Shown here in pieces: positions 22,594 to 30,654 of a stretch of 64,000 bases of DNA. Each line of letters starts with the position of its first letter. The stretch's first letter is position 1. The stretch spans positions 1,125,501-1,189,500 of the forward strand of contig NZ_JAATJM010000001.1 in NCBI RefSeq assembly GCF_011927945.1. Direction: 5' to 3'. Origin of the DNA: Brevundimonas alba (lineage in GTDB: Bacteria; Pseudomonadota; Alphaproteobacteria; Caulobacterales; Caulobacteraceae). The notes under the pieces were generated by a model. The model worked only from the letters and a program-made list of their open reading frames with translations. It had not been told where the DNA came from and did no database searches. The position numbers were made by a program, and so were the translations under genes.

Positions 22594-23376
22594 ATGAAAC
22601 TCGACGGTTCGATCGCGGCGGTGGTGACGGGCGGCGCCTCGGGGCTGGGCGAAGGCACGGCGCGCGCCATCGCAGCGACGGGCGCCAGGGTCGCCCTGTT
22701 CGACCTCAACGAGGAGGCCGGCGAGCGCATCGCGGCCGAGATCGGGGGTGTCTTCTGCAAGGTCGACGTGACCGACGACGCCAGCGTCGCCGCCGCCTTC
22801 GACAAGGCCCGCGCCGCCCACGGTCAGGAGCGCCTCACCGTCAACTGCGCCGGCATCGCCAGCGGTCAGAAGACCGTCAGCCGCAAGAAGGACACGGGCG
22901 AAATCCGCGCCCACGACATGGCGACCTTCGAACGCACCGTGAGGGTCAACCTGTTCGGCACCTTCCGCGTCCTGTCCCAGTCGGCCGCAGGCATGGTGAC
23001 GCTGGAGCCGATGGCGGACGGCGAGCGCGGCCTGATCGTCAACACCGCCTCGGTTGCGGCGCAGGACGGTCAGATCGGTCAGGCGGCCTATTCGGCGTCC
23101 AAGGGCGGCGTCTACGCCATGACCCTGCCGGTCGCCCGCGACCTGGCGCAGGAAGGCGTTCGCGTGAACACCATCCTGCCCGGCATCATGTGGACGCCGA
23201 TGATGGCCGGCATGGACCAGAAGATCCAGGACGCGCTGGCCGCCGCCATCCCCTTCCCCAGCCGCCTCGGCACGCCCGCCGACTACGCCTCCCTGGTGCT
23301 GGAGCTGGCCCGCAACGTCTACATCAACGGCGAATGCATCCGGCTGGACGGCGCCATCCGGCTGGCGCCGCGCTGA
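22594..23376 (+). CDS. SDR oxidoreductase, type II 3-hydroxyacyl-CoA dehydrogenase-like
   Basis: A 260-residue classical short-chain dehydrogenase. The cofactor loop is TGGASGLGEG, the catalytic Tyr-Lys pair is in YSASKGG, and the sequence around NCAGIA and DFLxN equivalents fits the HSD17B10 (3-hydroxyacyl-CoA dehydrogenase type 2) group, which oxidises short-chain hydroxyacyl-CoA with NAD. The start lies about 10 bases after a weak GGGG. A REP-like repeat starts 11 bp after the stop. Confidence 0.87.
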   Translation: MKLDGSIAAVVTGGASGLGEGTARAIAATGARVALFDLNEEAGERIAAEIGGVFCKVDVTDDASVAAAFDKARAAHGQERLTVNCAGIASGQKTVSRKKDTGEIRAHDMATFERTVRVNLFGTFRVLSQSAAGMVTLEPMADGERGLIVNTASVAAQDGQIGQAAYSASKGGVYAMTLPVARDLAQEGVRVNTILPGIMWTPMMAGMDQKIQDALAAAIPFPSRLGTPADYASLVLELARNVYINGECIRLDGAIRLAPR

Positions 23377-23387
23377 AGCCCAAGTAG

Positions 23388-23427
23388 GCGCTAACGTTCG
23401 CGACGCGGTCGCTCGCTGCTTGAGCGC
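23388..23427. repeat. REP-like 40-bp palindromic element, copy 1
   Basis: A 40-base imperfect palindrome whose ends are gcgct and agcgc and whose centre is cgacgcggtcg. It matches the three tandem copies at 35138-35272 nearly base for base. Located between the SDR stop and tRNA-Gly, like typical extragenic palindromic repeats. Confidence 0.8.
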
Positions 23428-23495
23428 CGAATTTTGCGAGTGGGGGCTTGCGATGGATCGGGCCTTCCCGCTATACGCCCGCCTCCGACTGAAGT

Positions 23496-23570
23496 GCGGG
23501 CGTAGCTCAGTGGTAGAGCACAACCTTGCCAAGGTTGGGGTCGAGAGTTCGAATCTCTTCGCCCGCTCCA
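23496..23570 (+). tRNA. tRNA-Gly (anticodon GCC)
   Basis: A complete cloverleaf. The acceptor stem is GCGGGCG/CGCCCGC, the D-arm begins GCTC-AGTGGTAGA-GC, the anticodon stem CAACC/GGTTG encloses TTGCCAA with anticodon GCC at 23528-23530, and the T-arm is GAGAG-TTCGAAT-CTCTT with one wobble pair. The discriminator is T at 23567 and CCA is encoded at 23568-23570. A terminator follows 11 bp later. Its 3' part from the anticodon loop is exactly duplicated 109 bp downstream. Confidence 0.97.
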
Positions 23571-23581
23571 GTCGATTGAAG

Positions 23582-23610
23582 AGGCCCGGTCGCGCGATCG
23601 GGCCTTTTTC
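23582..23610 (+). terminator. Terminator after tRNA-Gly
   Basis: aggcccggtcg / cgatcgggcct stem with one G-T pair and a short loop, followed by ttttt. Positioned directly after the tRNA. Confidence 0.88.
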
Positions 23611-23634
23611 AATTCCCCGCCGGGCGGCGTGAGT

Positions 23635-23685
23635 TTGCCAAGGTTGGGGTCGAGAGTTCGAATCTCTTCGCCCGCTCCAGTCGAT
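23635..23685 (+). pseudogene. tRNA-Gly 3' fragment, 51-bp exact duplication
   Basis: These 51 bases are identical to 23526-23576, which runs from the anticodon loop of tRNA-Gly(GCC) through the T-arm, acceptor 3' strand, CCA and six bases beyond. The 5' half (acceptor 5' strand, D-arm, anticodon 5' stem) is missing, so no functional tRNA can form. A similar but not identical terminator follows. The break at the anticodon loop is the crossover region commonly used by tyrosine integrases, so this may be a leftover attachment site; unequal recombination is the alternative. Confidence 0.85.
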
Positions 23686-23689
23686 CCAG

Positions 23690-23717
23690 GAAGCCCGGTC
23701 CTCGCGACCGGGCTTTC
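23690..23717 (+). terminator. Terminator after tRNA fragment
   Basis: aagcccggtc / gaccgggctt, a perfect 10-bp stem, followed by a T-rich run (tcttgctttt). It resembles the terminator after the intact tRNA, as if the downstream flank was duplicated and has since diverged. Confidence 0.83.
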
Positions 23718-23752
23718 TTGCTTTTGGCGGCCTGTGACCGTTACGAACGGGC

Positions 23753-24925
23753 ATGTCCGTGCCCGCGCCCACCCGAGCCATGCTGGAAGCCGCCGTCGCC
23801 GCGTTCCGCGTCGCCGACTGGACCGGCGCCCGGGCGCGGCTGGAGGAGGCGACGGCGGCCGGAGCCGATGACGCGGACGCCTGGGCGCTGCTGGCCGCTG
23901 TCTGTCATCGGCTGGATGACGCCGCGGCGGCGGATTCGGCGGCGGACCGCGCCTTGGTTCTGAACCCCCGCAACCTGAGGGGCGTGCTGGCCAAGGCCGA
24001 TGTGCTGGCGGGCCGCGGGGCCAATCGCGAGGCCAGCTTCTATTACAACGCCTTCGTCCTGCTGGGCGGCGAGCGGCCCTCGCTGCCGCCCGATCTGGCG
24101 GAAGGTCTCGCCCGGGCCCGCGCGGCGCAGAAGCGCGTCGCCGCCGGCATGATGACCCTGATCGACGAGGAGCTGGAGCAGGCCGGCTATTCCGCGGGCG
24201 CATCGGACCGCCGCTTCACCCACGCCCTCGACATCCTGACCGGGCGCAAGCAGCCGTACCTGCAGCAGCCACAGGCATTCTATTATCCCGAACTGCCCAA
24301 CATCCAGTTTTACCCACGCGCCCAGTTTCCGTGGATGGACGCGGTCGAGGCTGCGACGGAGGCGATGACGGCGGAGCTGAACGCCGTGCTTGAGGATCAG
24401 GCGGCTTTCTCGCCCTACCTGAAGACCGATCCGAACCTGCCGAGCCGGCCGGACTATCCGCTGATCGACAGCATGGATTGGAGCAGCTGCTTCCTGTCGA
24501 AGGACGGGCGGGAGACGGCCAATGCGGAGCGCTGTCCGCAGACGATGGCGGCGCTGAGTGACGCACCCCTCTGCCAGGTTAAGGGCCGCTCGCCGCAGAT
24601 CATGTTCTCCCAGCTGAAGGCGGGGGCGCACATCCAGCCGCACACCGGCTTCGTCAACACCCGCCTGACCTGTCACCTGCCTCTGATTGTGCCGCCGGAC
24701 TGCCATTTCCGTGTCGGCAACGAGACCCGGTCGTGGGTGCGCGGCGAATGCTGGGCCTTCGACGATACCATCGAGCATGAGGCGAAGAACGGCAGCGACC
24801 GCACACGGGTGGTGCTCATCTTCGACATCTGGCGTCCGGAGTTGAGCAAGGAGGAGCGGCTGCTGGTCGCCACCCTCTTGGAAACCCTCGATGCCTATTC
24901 GCCGCAGGCGGCGGTGTGGGACTGA
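23753..24925 (+). CDS. TPR protein with aspartyl/asparaginyl beta-hydroxylase domain
   Basis: A 390-residue protein. Residues 1-110 form TPR-like helical repeats (Ala-rich, ALLAAVCHRLDDAA and DRALVLNPRN). The C-terminal half is a 2-oxoglutarate/Fe(II) dioxygenase of the aspartyl/asparaginyl beta-hydroxylase type: the iron ligand His lies in IQPHTGFVN, a second in TIEHEAKN, and the cosubstrate Arg in DRTRVVLIFDIW. The natural target is unknown; the TPR part suggests a peptide or protein substrate. It starts 36 bp after the tRNA-fragment terminator. Confidence 0.86.
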   Translation: MSVPAPTRAMLEAAVAAFRVADWTGARARLEEATAAGADDADAWALLAAVCHRLDDAAAADSAADRALVLNPRNLRGVLAKADVLAGRGANREASFYYNAFVLLGGERPSLPPDLAEGLARARAAQKRVAAGMMTLIDEELEQAGYSAGASDRRFTHALDILTGRKQPYLQQPQAFYYPELPNIQFYPRAQFPWMDAVEAATEAMTAELNAVLEDQAAFSPYLKTDPNLPSRPDYPLIDSMDWSSCFLSKDGRETANAERCPQTMAALSDAPLCQVKGRSPQIMFSQLKAGAHIQPHTGFVNTRLTCHLPLIVPPDCHFRVGNETRSWVRGECWAFDDTIEHEAKNGSDRTRVVLIFDIWRPELSKEERLLVATLLETLDAYSPQAAVWD

Positions 24926-24988
24926 CCATCGCGGATTGATCGGGCACGCCAAATCGAGCACCGTCAGGCGGGATCGGGAGGCTGGGCG

Positions 24989-25687
24989 ATGGATGGTGGG
25001 TCAGCGGCAGGTCGTTTCAGGCCTGCGGAAGTGAATCGGCTGGATGCATTCGTCGACGCCGCCTTCGCCTTCGCGGTTTCCCTGCTGATCATCGCCGGCG
25101 GGGAGCCGCTGGCGTCGTTCGACGATCTGCTCCGCGCCCTGTCGCGCATTCCCGCCTTCCTCGGTGGATTTGCCCTGATCGTCCTGTTCTGGCTGGCCCA
25201 CCGGTCGTGGTCCGCGCTTGGCCCCAGGCGGGACGGCTATTCGACGGTGCTTAGTCTGGCCATCGTGTTCTCGGTGCTGGTGTTCGTCTTCCCGCTGAGG
25301 CTGCTGACCGAAACGGCGATCCACTTCATGTCCGGCGGCTTTCTGCCGGGTGGCGATCTGATCGAGAGCTTCGAACAGCTGGGCTGGATCTATGCCATCT
25401 ACGGGATCGGCTTCGCGATCCTGTCGATGCTCTATGTGCTGCTCTTCCGGCATGCTCGGGCAGGGCTGCCGGCGGGCGAGAGCGGGCGAGAGGAAGCCGG
25501 GTCCTGGATGCGGACGTGGTTGCTCGCCGGCTGTGCGGGAGCCCTTTCAGCCGTGGCGGCCGTGAGCCCGCTGCTTCGCATTGCGCCCTGGCTGCCGGGC
25601 TTTACCTATTGGCTGATCCCGCTGGGAATTGGCGTTCTCGCCCTGCTCGAGCGACGTCAGCGACGGCCACAGGACCGGGTCGCCTGA
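24989..25687 (+). CDS. TMEM175-like (DUF1211) potassium channel family protein
   Basis: A 232-residue protein with about six transmembrane helices. The first helix carries RLDAFVDAAFAFAVSLLII, corresponding to the R-x-x-x-F-S-D signature of TMEM175 channels, though here the Ser is Val (FVD instead of FSD). Bacterial TMEM175 homologues form leak-type K+ channels. Because the signature Ser is replaced, conductance should not be assumed. Single gene with its own leader of about 60 bp. Confidence 0.72.
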   Translation: MDGGSAAGRFRPAEVNRLDAFVDAAFAFAVSLLIIAGGEPLASFDDLLRALSRIPAFLGGFALIVLFWLAHRSWSALGPRRDGYSTVLSLAIVFSVLVFVFPLRLLTETAIHFMSGGFLPGGDLIESFEQLGWIYAIYGIGFAILSMLYVLLFRHARAGLPAGESGREEAGSWMRTWLLAGCAGALSAVAAVSPLLRIAPWLPGFTYWLIPLGIGVLALLERRQRRPQDRVA

Positions 25688-25822
25688 GCATAGGCGCGGC
25701 TGGACCGGACGGCGTTGGCGGTCTAGTCGCCTTCGGGGGGAAACCGGGCTGTTCCGGTTCGCCGTTTGCAGGGTGCCGCCCGAACGGCGCCGGGTGGCGC
25801 CAGAACGGGACAGTCGGGTCGC

Positions 25823-27607
25823 ATGTTTCTGGAAGGCCAGATCAACTGGGTGTGGGTTTTGGGCGGTCTCGCGGCCGTCGGCTGGGTCGTCGGCCTGATC
25901 GGCCTGTGGCTGGCCCTGAAGAACCGCTCGCGCCATGTCAGCGCTTCCGACCAGCTCGACCTGATCCAGCGCGTGGCCGAGGATTCGCAGAAGCGCCTGT
26001 TCGAGACCCTGAACGCTATTCCGGTCGCCCTGGTCGAAACGGACCGGCAGGGAAAGTTCGTCTTCGCCAACCGCGCCGCGCAGCAGTTGCTGGGACGGCG
26101 TGACGCCGAGCTGATCGGCCTGCGTTTCCACTCGGCGACCTGGGGCATCACCTTCCCCGACGGGCGCCCGGTGCCGCCGGATCTGCTGCCCAGCGCCCGT
26201 GCCCTGCGCGGCCAGACGGTTAAGGGCTTCCAGCACCTGCTGGCCAACCCTGCCTCCCGCAAGAAGATGCTGGTCTCCGTGACGGCCATGCCGATCGAGA
26301 ACGAACTGGGCCAGATCACCGGCTCGACCGCGGCCATTGTCGAGACCGAAGGGTTGATGACGCCGGAGCCGGAAATGCCGGAAGTCGCAGCGCCGGGAGA
26401 AGACCTCACCCGCCGGGTCTTCGACGCCGCCTCCAGCGCGCTGGTTGTGGTTGGGGCCGATGGGCGGGTGCGGGAGGCCAATCGCACAGCCTTGCTGGTG
26501 CTGGGGCGTGACAGCGCCGAGGGCGATTTCGCCGACCTGTTCCTCGACGAGGACGAGCGGGTCGAAGGCCGCCAATCGCTGCGGGCCGGCTTGGCCGCAC
26601 CGGCCGGAGAAGCCGAGCCGATCGTATCACGCCGCGGAGCCGCCGAGGGCATCCGCTGGTCGATGCTGCCGCTCACCGACGCGGAGGGCCAGGTCGACGC
26701 CGTGCTGCTGGCAGGAGAGCGGGCCGATCCCATGCCTGCGTCGATCGAACTGGTTGAGGACGCCGGTGACGAAACGGTCTCCGGGTCTGTGGCCGATGAA
26801 GCCCTCCGGCAGGAGGCGGAAGCCGCCCGTGCCGCGGCCGCAGAGGCTCTGACCGTCGCCGCTGCGGCACGCCGTGAGGCCGAGGAGGCCCGGATCGCCG
26901 CCGAACAGGCGCGCGCAGAGGCCGAAACCGAACTTCAGGGCGGCCGTCGGATGGAAAGCGTCGGACGTCTGACCGGTGGACTGGCTCACGATTTCAACGC
27001 CGTCTTGGGCGTCATGACCGGCGCGCTCGACATGATGCTGCGCCAGGCGGACGACCCCGCGCGGGTGCGGCGCATCGGTCAGGCCGCGCTCGCCGCAGGC
27101 CAGAAGGGCGAGCTGCTGACCCGGCGCCTAACCGCCTTCTCGCAGGGCGACGACGAGCCGGTGCTGCGCGTCCTGGACGCCGGCGTGCTGCTGCGCGGCA
27201 TGGAGACCCGTCTGCGTGAAATCGCCGGACCGGGGGTCGACCTGATGATCGAAGGCCCGGCGGAACCGGCTCCGGCCCGTCTGGATCCGGTCGCCTTCGA
27301 GGGCGCCGTCAAGGCGCTGACCCGCAACGCCGTCGAGGCCGTGGACGGGCAGGGCTCGGTCGCCGTTCGTCTGGAGAGCTTGATGGAAGGCGGCCTGCGC
27401 CTCAGCATTCGCGACAGCGGTCCGGGGATGGATCGCGATCTCGCCGCCCGCGCGGTGGAGCCCTTCTTCACCACGCGCGAGGGCGCAGCCGGTCTCGGCC
27501 TGTCGCAGGCCTATGCCTTCGCCCGTCAGTCCGGCGGCGTGCTGTCGATCGACAGCCAGCCGGAACAGGGCGCCGAGGTTTCGATCACCCTTCCCGCCGC
27601 CGCCTGA
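25823..27607 (+). CDS. PAS-domain sensor histidine kinase
   Basis: A 594-residue kinase. One membrane span near the N-terminus (about 9-30) is followed by a PAS domain (about 55-175), a second PAS-like segment (about 200-300), and an Ala/Glu-rich coiled coil (about 330-385). The dimerisation-phosphoacceptor site is GLAHDFNAVLGV, and the ATPase boxes are RNAVEAV (N), DSGPGMD (G1), FFTTR and GLGLSQ (G2). Unlike many HDFN kinases it has no C-terminal receiver. No response regulator is next to it, so it is an orphan. ATG at 25823 chosen because it directly precedes the membrane span; an earlier ATG at 25766 exists. Confidence 0.87.
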   Translation: MFLEGQINWVWVLGGLAAVGWVVGLIGLWLALKNRSRHVSASDQLDLIQRVAEDSQKRLFETLNAIPVALVETDRQGKFVFANRAAQQLLGRRDAELIGLRFHSATWGITFPDGRPVPPDLLPSARALRGQTVKGFQHLLANPASRKKMLVSVTAMPIENELGQITGSTAAIVETEGLMTPEPEMPEVAAPGEDLTRRVFDAASSALVVVGADGRVREANRTALLVLGRDSAEGDFADLFLDEDERVEGRQSLRAGLAAPAGEAEPIVSRRGAAEGIRWSMLPLTDAEGQVDAVLLAGERADPMPASIELVEDAGDETVSGSVADEALRQEAEAARAAAAEALTVAAAARREAEEARIAAEQARAEAETELQGGRRMESVGRLTGGLAHDFNAVLGVMTGALDMMLRQADDPARVRRIGQAALAAGQKGELLTRRLTAFSQGDDEPVLRVLDAGVLLRGMETRLREIAGPGVDLMIEGPAEPAPARLDPVAFEGAVKALTRNAVEAVDGQGSVAVRLESLMEGGLRLSIRDSGPGMDRDLAARAVEPFFTTREGAAGLGLSQAYAFARQSGGVLSIDSQPEQGAEVSITLPAAA

Positions 27608-27674
27608 ACCGGCGCCGCTGGCGCTGCCAGCTTGGCGGTGTAGAGTGGTTAACGGGGCCATGGGAGGGTCGGTC

Positions 27675-28157
27675 ATGAAGCTGTTGCGTTTGGTCGTGGT
27701 GCTGGCGGTTCTGGCCTATGCGGGCTGGCTGGCCTGGCCGTTCATTTCGCCGCTGATCGAGGGCGCCGCGCCCGGGGCCGCGACGATGCGGGCCGAGGCT
27801 ACGGCGGGCGACGCCGGCCTGCTGTTCGGCTTCGTTCCGTCCTGGGCCCTCTGGGTCGGGGCCATCGCCCTCTATGTCATTTCCGCCCTGCTGCTGGGCG
27901 CGGGCAACCCAAAGGCCGCCTTCGCCTATCTGCTCGGCTTCGCGGCCGACGCCGCCCTGCGGCTGGCGCTGGCGGACAAGGGCGGCGAGGCGGCGCGCTC
28001 GGGGCCGACGACGATGGCCGCGCCCGACGCGGCCTCGGGCCTGCCGGTGGATCCGCTCTGGCTCACGCTCGGCGCGCTGGTCCTGCTCGGCGTTCTGCTC
28101 ATGATCGCCAGCCGCCGTATCCGCCGCGCGCGAACCCCGGGACAGCTGTCGTACTAG
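27675..28157 (+). CDS. Membrane protein, unknown function
   Basis: A 160-residue protein with an N-terminal signal anchor (about 1-28), two further hydrophobic segments (about 51-70 and 75-100) and a last helix (about 125-148) followed by a basic tail. ATG at 27675 with GGGAGGG about 7 bases upstream. It precedes lpdA by 107 bp on the same strand. I do not recognise the family. Confidence 0.68.
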   Translation: MKLLRLVVVLAVLAYAGWLAWPFISPLIEGAAPGAATMRAEATAGDAGLLFGFVPSWALWVGAIALYVISALLLGAGNPKAAFAYLLGFAADAALRLALADKGGEAARSGPTTMAAPDAASGLPVDPLWLTLGALVLLGVLLMIASRRIRRARTPGQLSY

Positions 28158-28264
28158 CTCCCGTTCCGGCCCACGGCGCCTATATGAGTCCGGACGGTTG
28201 ACGCGCTCCGGCGCGCCGCTAGGTTCCGCGCGCTCCCCCGCGCCCCCACTGAACGAGAGACCCC

Positions 28265-29683
28265 ATGGCCGAAGCCGCATCCCCCAGCGCCGCCTATGAC
28301 GTCGTCATTATCGGCGGCGGGCCGGGCGGCTATAACGCCGCCATTCGGGCGGGCCAGCTGGGGCTGAAGGCCGCCTGCGTCGAGATGCGCGAAACTCTCG
28401 GCGGGACCTGCCTGAACGTCGGCTGCATGCCGTCCAAGGCGCTGCTTCACGCCTCCGAACTGTACGAGGCGGCGATCAAGGAATTCCCCACCCTGGGCAT
28501 CGAGATCGGCGCGCCCAAGCTGAACCTGGGCCAGATGATGAGCCAGAAGGCCGACAGCGTCGGCGCCCTGACCAAGGGCATCGAGTTCCTGTTCAAGAAG
28601 AACAAGGTCGAGTGGATCAAGGGCCGCGGGCGCATTGCCGGGCCGGGTCAGGTCGAGGTCACCGCCGCCGACGGCGCCACCTCCATGCTGGCCGCGAAGA
28701 ATATCGTCATCGCCACGGGCTCCGAGCCGACGCCGCTGCCGGGCGTGACCTTCGAGGCCGACAGGGTGGTGGACTCGACCGGCGCCCTGTCGCTGCCCGC
28801 GGTGCCGAAGCAGCTGATCGTCATCGGCGCCGGCATTATCGGTCTGGAGCTCGGCTCGGTCTGGCGCCGGCTGGGCGCGCAGGTGACGGTCGTTGAGTAT
28901 CTGGACCGGATCACGCCCGGGATGGACAGCGAGGTCGCCAAGACCTTCCAGCGCGCTCTGACCAAACAGGGCATGAGCTTCAAGCTGGGGGCCAAGGTCA
29001 CCGGGGCGAAGACGTCGAAGGACGGCGTCGAGCTGACGGTCGAGCCCGCCGCGGGCGGCGCGGCCGAGACGCTGAAGGGTGACGTGGTGTTGGTCGCCAT
29101 CGGCCGTCGTCCCTACACCGATGGGCTCGGGCTGGAGACGGTCGGCGTCCAGACCGACAAGCGCGGCTTCCTCGTCAACGATCACTTCAAGGTGGCTGAA
29201 GGCGTCTGGGTGATAGGCGACGTCACCTACGGTCCGATGCTGGCGCACAAGGCGGAGGAGGACGCCGTGGCGGTGATCGAACTGATCGCCGGCAAGGCCG
29301 GGCACGTCGACTACGATCTGGTGCCGAGCGTGGTCTACACCTCGCCGGAAGTGGCCTGGGTCGGCAAGACAGAGGACCAGCTGAAGGAGGCGGGCGTCGC
29401 CTACAAGAGCGGCAAATTCCCCTTCACCGCCAACAGCCGGGCCAAGATCAACCACGAGACCGAGGGCTTCGTGAAGGTGCTGGCCGATGCTGCGACGGAC
29501 CGGCTGCTGGGCGTCCACATCCTCGGCCCGCAGGCCGGCGAGATGATCGGCGAGGCCTGCGTGGCCATGGCCTTCGGCGGCTCGGCCGAGGACATCGCCC
29601 GCATCTGCCATCCGCACCCGACGCGTTCGGAGGCGGTGAAGCAGGCGGCGATGGGCGTCGACGGCTGGACGATGCAGGCCTAG
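28265..29683 (+). CDS. lpdA: Dihydrolipoyl dehydrogenase (E3)
   Basis: A 472-residue flavoprotein that reoxidises dihydrolipoamide in the 2-oxoacid dehydrogenase complexes and reduces NAD. The redox disulfide is C49/C54 in GGTCLNVGCMPSK, the FAD loop is IIGGGPGGYNAA, the NAD loop is VIGAGIIGLELG, and the C-terminal catalytic His-Glu pair lies in CHPHPTRSE. The E1 and E2 genes are not adjacent, so this is either a distant sucAB-lpd arrangement or a shared E3. The stop TAG shares a CTAG with the convergent protease gene. Confidence 0.95.
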   Translation: MAEAASPSAAYDVVIIGGGPGGYNAAIRAGQLGLKAACVEMRETLGGTCLNVGCMPSKALLHASELYEAAIKEFPTLGIEIGAPKLNLGQMMSQKADSVGALTKGIEFLFKKNKVEWIKGRGRIAGPGQVEVTAADGATSMLAAKNIVIATGSEPTPLPGVTFEADRVVDSTGALSLPAVPKQLIVIGAGIIGLELGSVWRRLGAQVTVVEYLDRITPGMDSEVAKTFQRALTKQGMSFKLGAKVTGAKTSKDGVELTVEPAAGGAAETLKGDVVLVAIGRRPYTDGLGLETVGVQTDKRGFLVNDHFKVAEGVWVIGDVTYGPMLAHKAEEDAVAVIELIAGKAGHVDYDLVPSVVYTSPEVAWVGKTEDQLKEAGVAYKSGKFPFTANSRAKINHETEGFVKVLADAATDRLLGVHILGPQAGEMIGEACVAMAFGGSAEDIARICHPHPTRSEAVKQAAMGVDGWTMQA

Positions 29684-30624
29684 CCCAGCGGTCGCAGTCC
29701 GCGGAACGCCATGCGCGAGCGGCCGAAATCGAGCATCACTTCGCGGAACCGGTAGAGCAGGTCGGCGCCGATCAGCAGGGCCGGCCGCTCGACCAATTCC
29801 AGCGCTTCGAAGGCGTGCAGATCGGCGAACAGAAGCGGCGTCGGGCCCAGCCTCTGGCCGCCCAGCTGGAGGTCTCGGACCTGGCCGCTGGCGGCGGCGA
29901 GGACCTGACCGGTGACGCCGTAGACGGTGACCCGCTCCAGCCCTGAGGGGTCTCCGCCGATGGCCGAGAGCAGGGCCATGTTGCCTATGGAATATTGAGC
30001 GCCGGTGTCGACGAAGACATCGATCTCGCGCCCTTCCGCGGCGCCGCGCAGGATCAGCGTGCCGAAGCGGCCATGCCGGGCCGGCCGCTCCTGGGTCGGC
30101 AGGCGGCTGGCCCGGTGACTGGCCGAGCCGATGGCCACCACGTCCGGGCCCGAGGGTGTCAGCCGCACCCGGCGCGACCCGATGCTCAGGTCGAGACGGA
30201 AGCGGCCGAGCACGTCGAGGCCGAGCAGGCCGTCGGCGGCGATGACCGAGCGCGGGAAGACCGGAGCCTGCAGGTCATGCATGCGCCGCCCGCCGAGACT
30301 GATCCGGCTGATGTGCACGGTCTGCGCGACCTGGGCGGCGGTCAGGCCGTGTACCAGGACGGAGGGCGCCGGCGGCAGAGCCCATGACCGGGCGAGGTCT
30401 TCGGAGATGATGCTCCGGCCGGCGCCGGTGTCGAGCACGAAGACGGCGCCGCGGCGGCCGTTGATGGTGACCCGCAGCGCCATGCGTGTGAGGAGATTGG
30501 CGAGCAGTCGGGGTTCGTCGGGTTCCGGCTCCTGGGCCGATACGAGGGTGGGCGCCGCCAGAAGGCCGGCAAGGCCCAGCGCCACGGTCCGCCGGTTCAG
30601 GATCGGGATCGCGCCGTCGGTCAG
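29680..30624 (-). CDS. Retropepsin-like aspartic protease, probable Tat-exported
   Basis: A roughly 314-residue protein with two retropepsin-type half-domains, each with its own D-T-G-A (VLDTGAGRS and FVDTGAQYS) and a hydrophobic-G motif (GLLGLDVLG, LIGADLL). It may thus form a pseudo-dimer within one chain. I place the start at CTG 30624: GGGGAGG lies 5-11 bases upstream and it supplies a twin-arginine signal (LNRRTVALGLAGLLAAP). The only ATG/GTG/TTG alternative is GTG 30585, which would remove the arginines. No other start exists between it and the xerC stop at 30655. Substrate unknown. Confidence 0.8.
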   Translation of the reverse strand: MTDGAIPILNRRTVALGLAGLLAAPTLVSAQEPEPDEPRLLANLLTRMALRVTINGRRGAVFVLDTGAGRSIISEDLARSWALPPAPSVLVHGLTAAQVAQTVHISRISLGGRRMHDLQAPVFPRSVIAADGLLGLDVLGRFRLDLSIGSRRVRLTPSGPDVVAIGSASHRASRLPTQERPARHGRFGTLILRGAAEGREIDVFVDTGAQYSIGNMALLSAIGGDPSGLERVTVYGVTGQVLAAASGQVRDLQLGGQRLGPTPLLFADLHAFEALELVERPALLIGADLLYRFREVMLDFGRSRMAFRGLRPLG

Positions 30625-30654
30625 AGCCGCCTCCCCGCGTTCTGCGAAGGCAGT

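Noticed and set aside
23635..23685. Second tRNA-Gly gene
   Set aside because: The 5' half is missing; no acceptor or D-arm can form.
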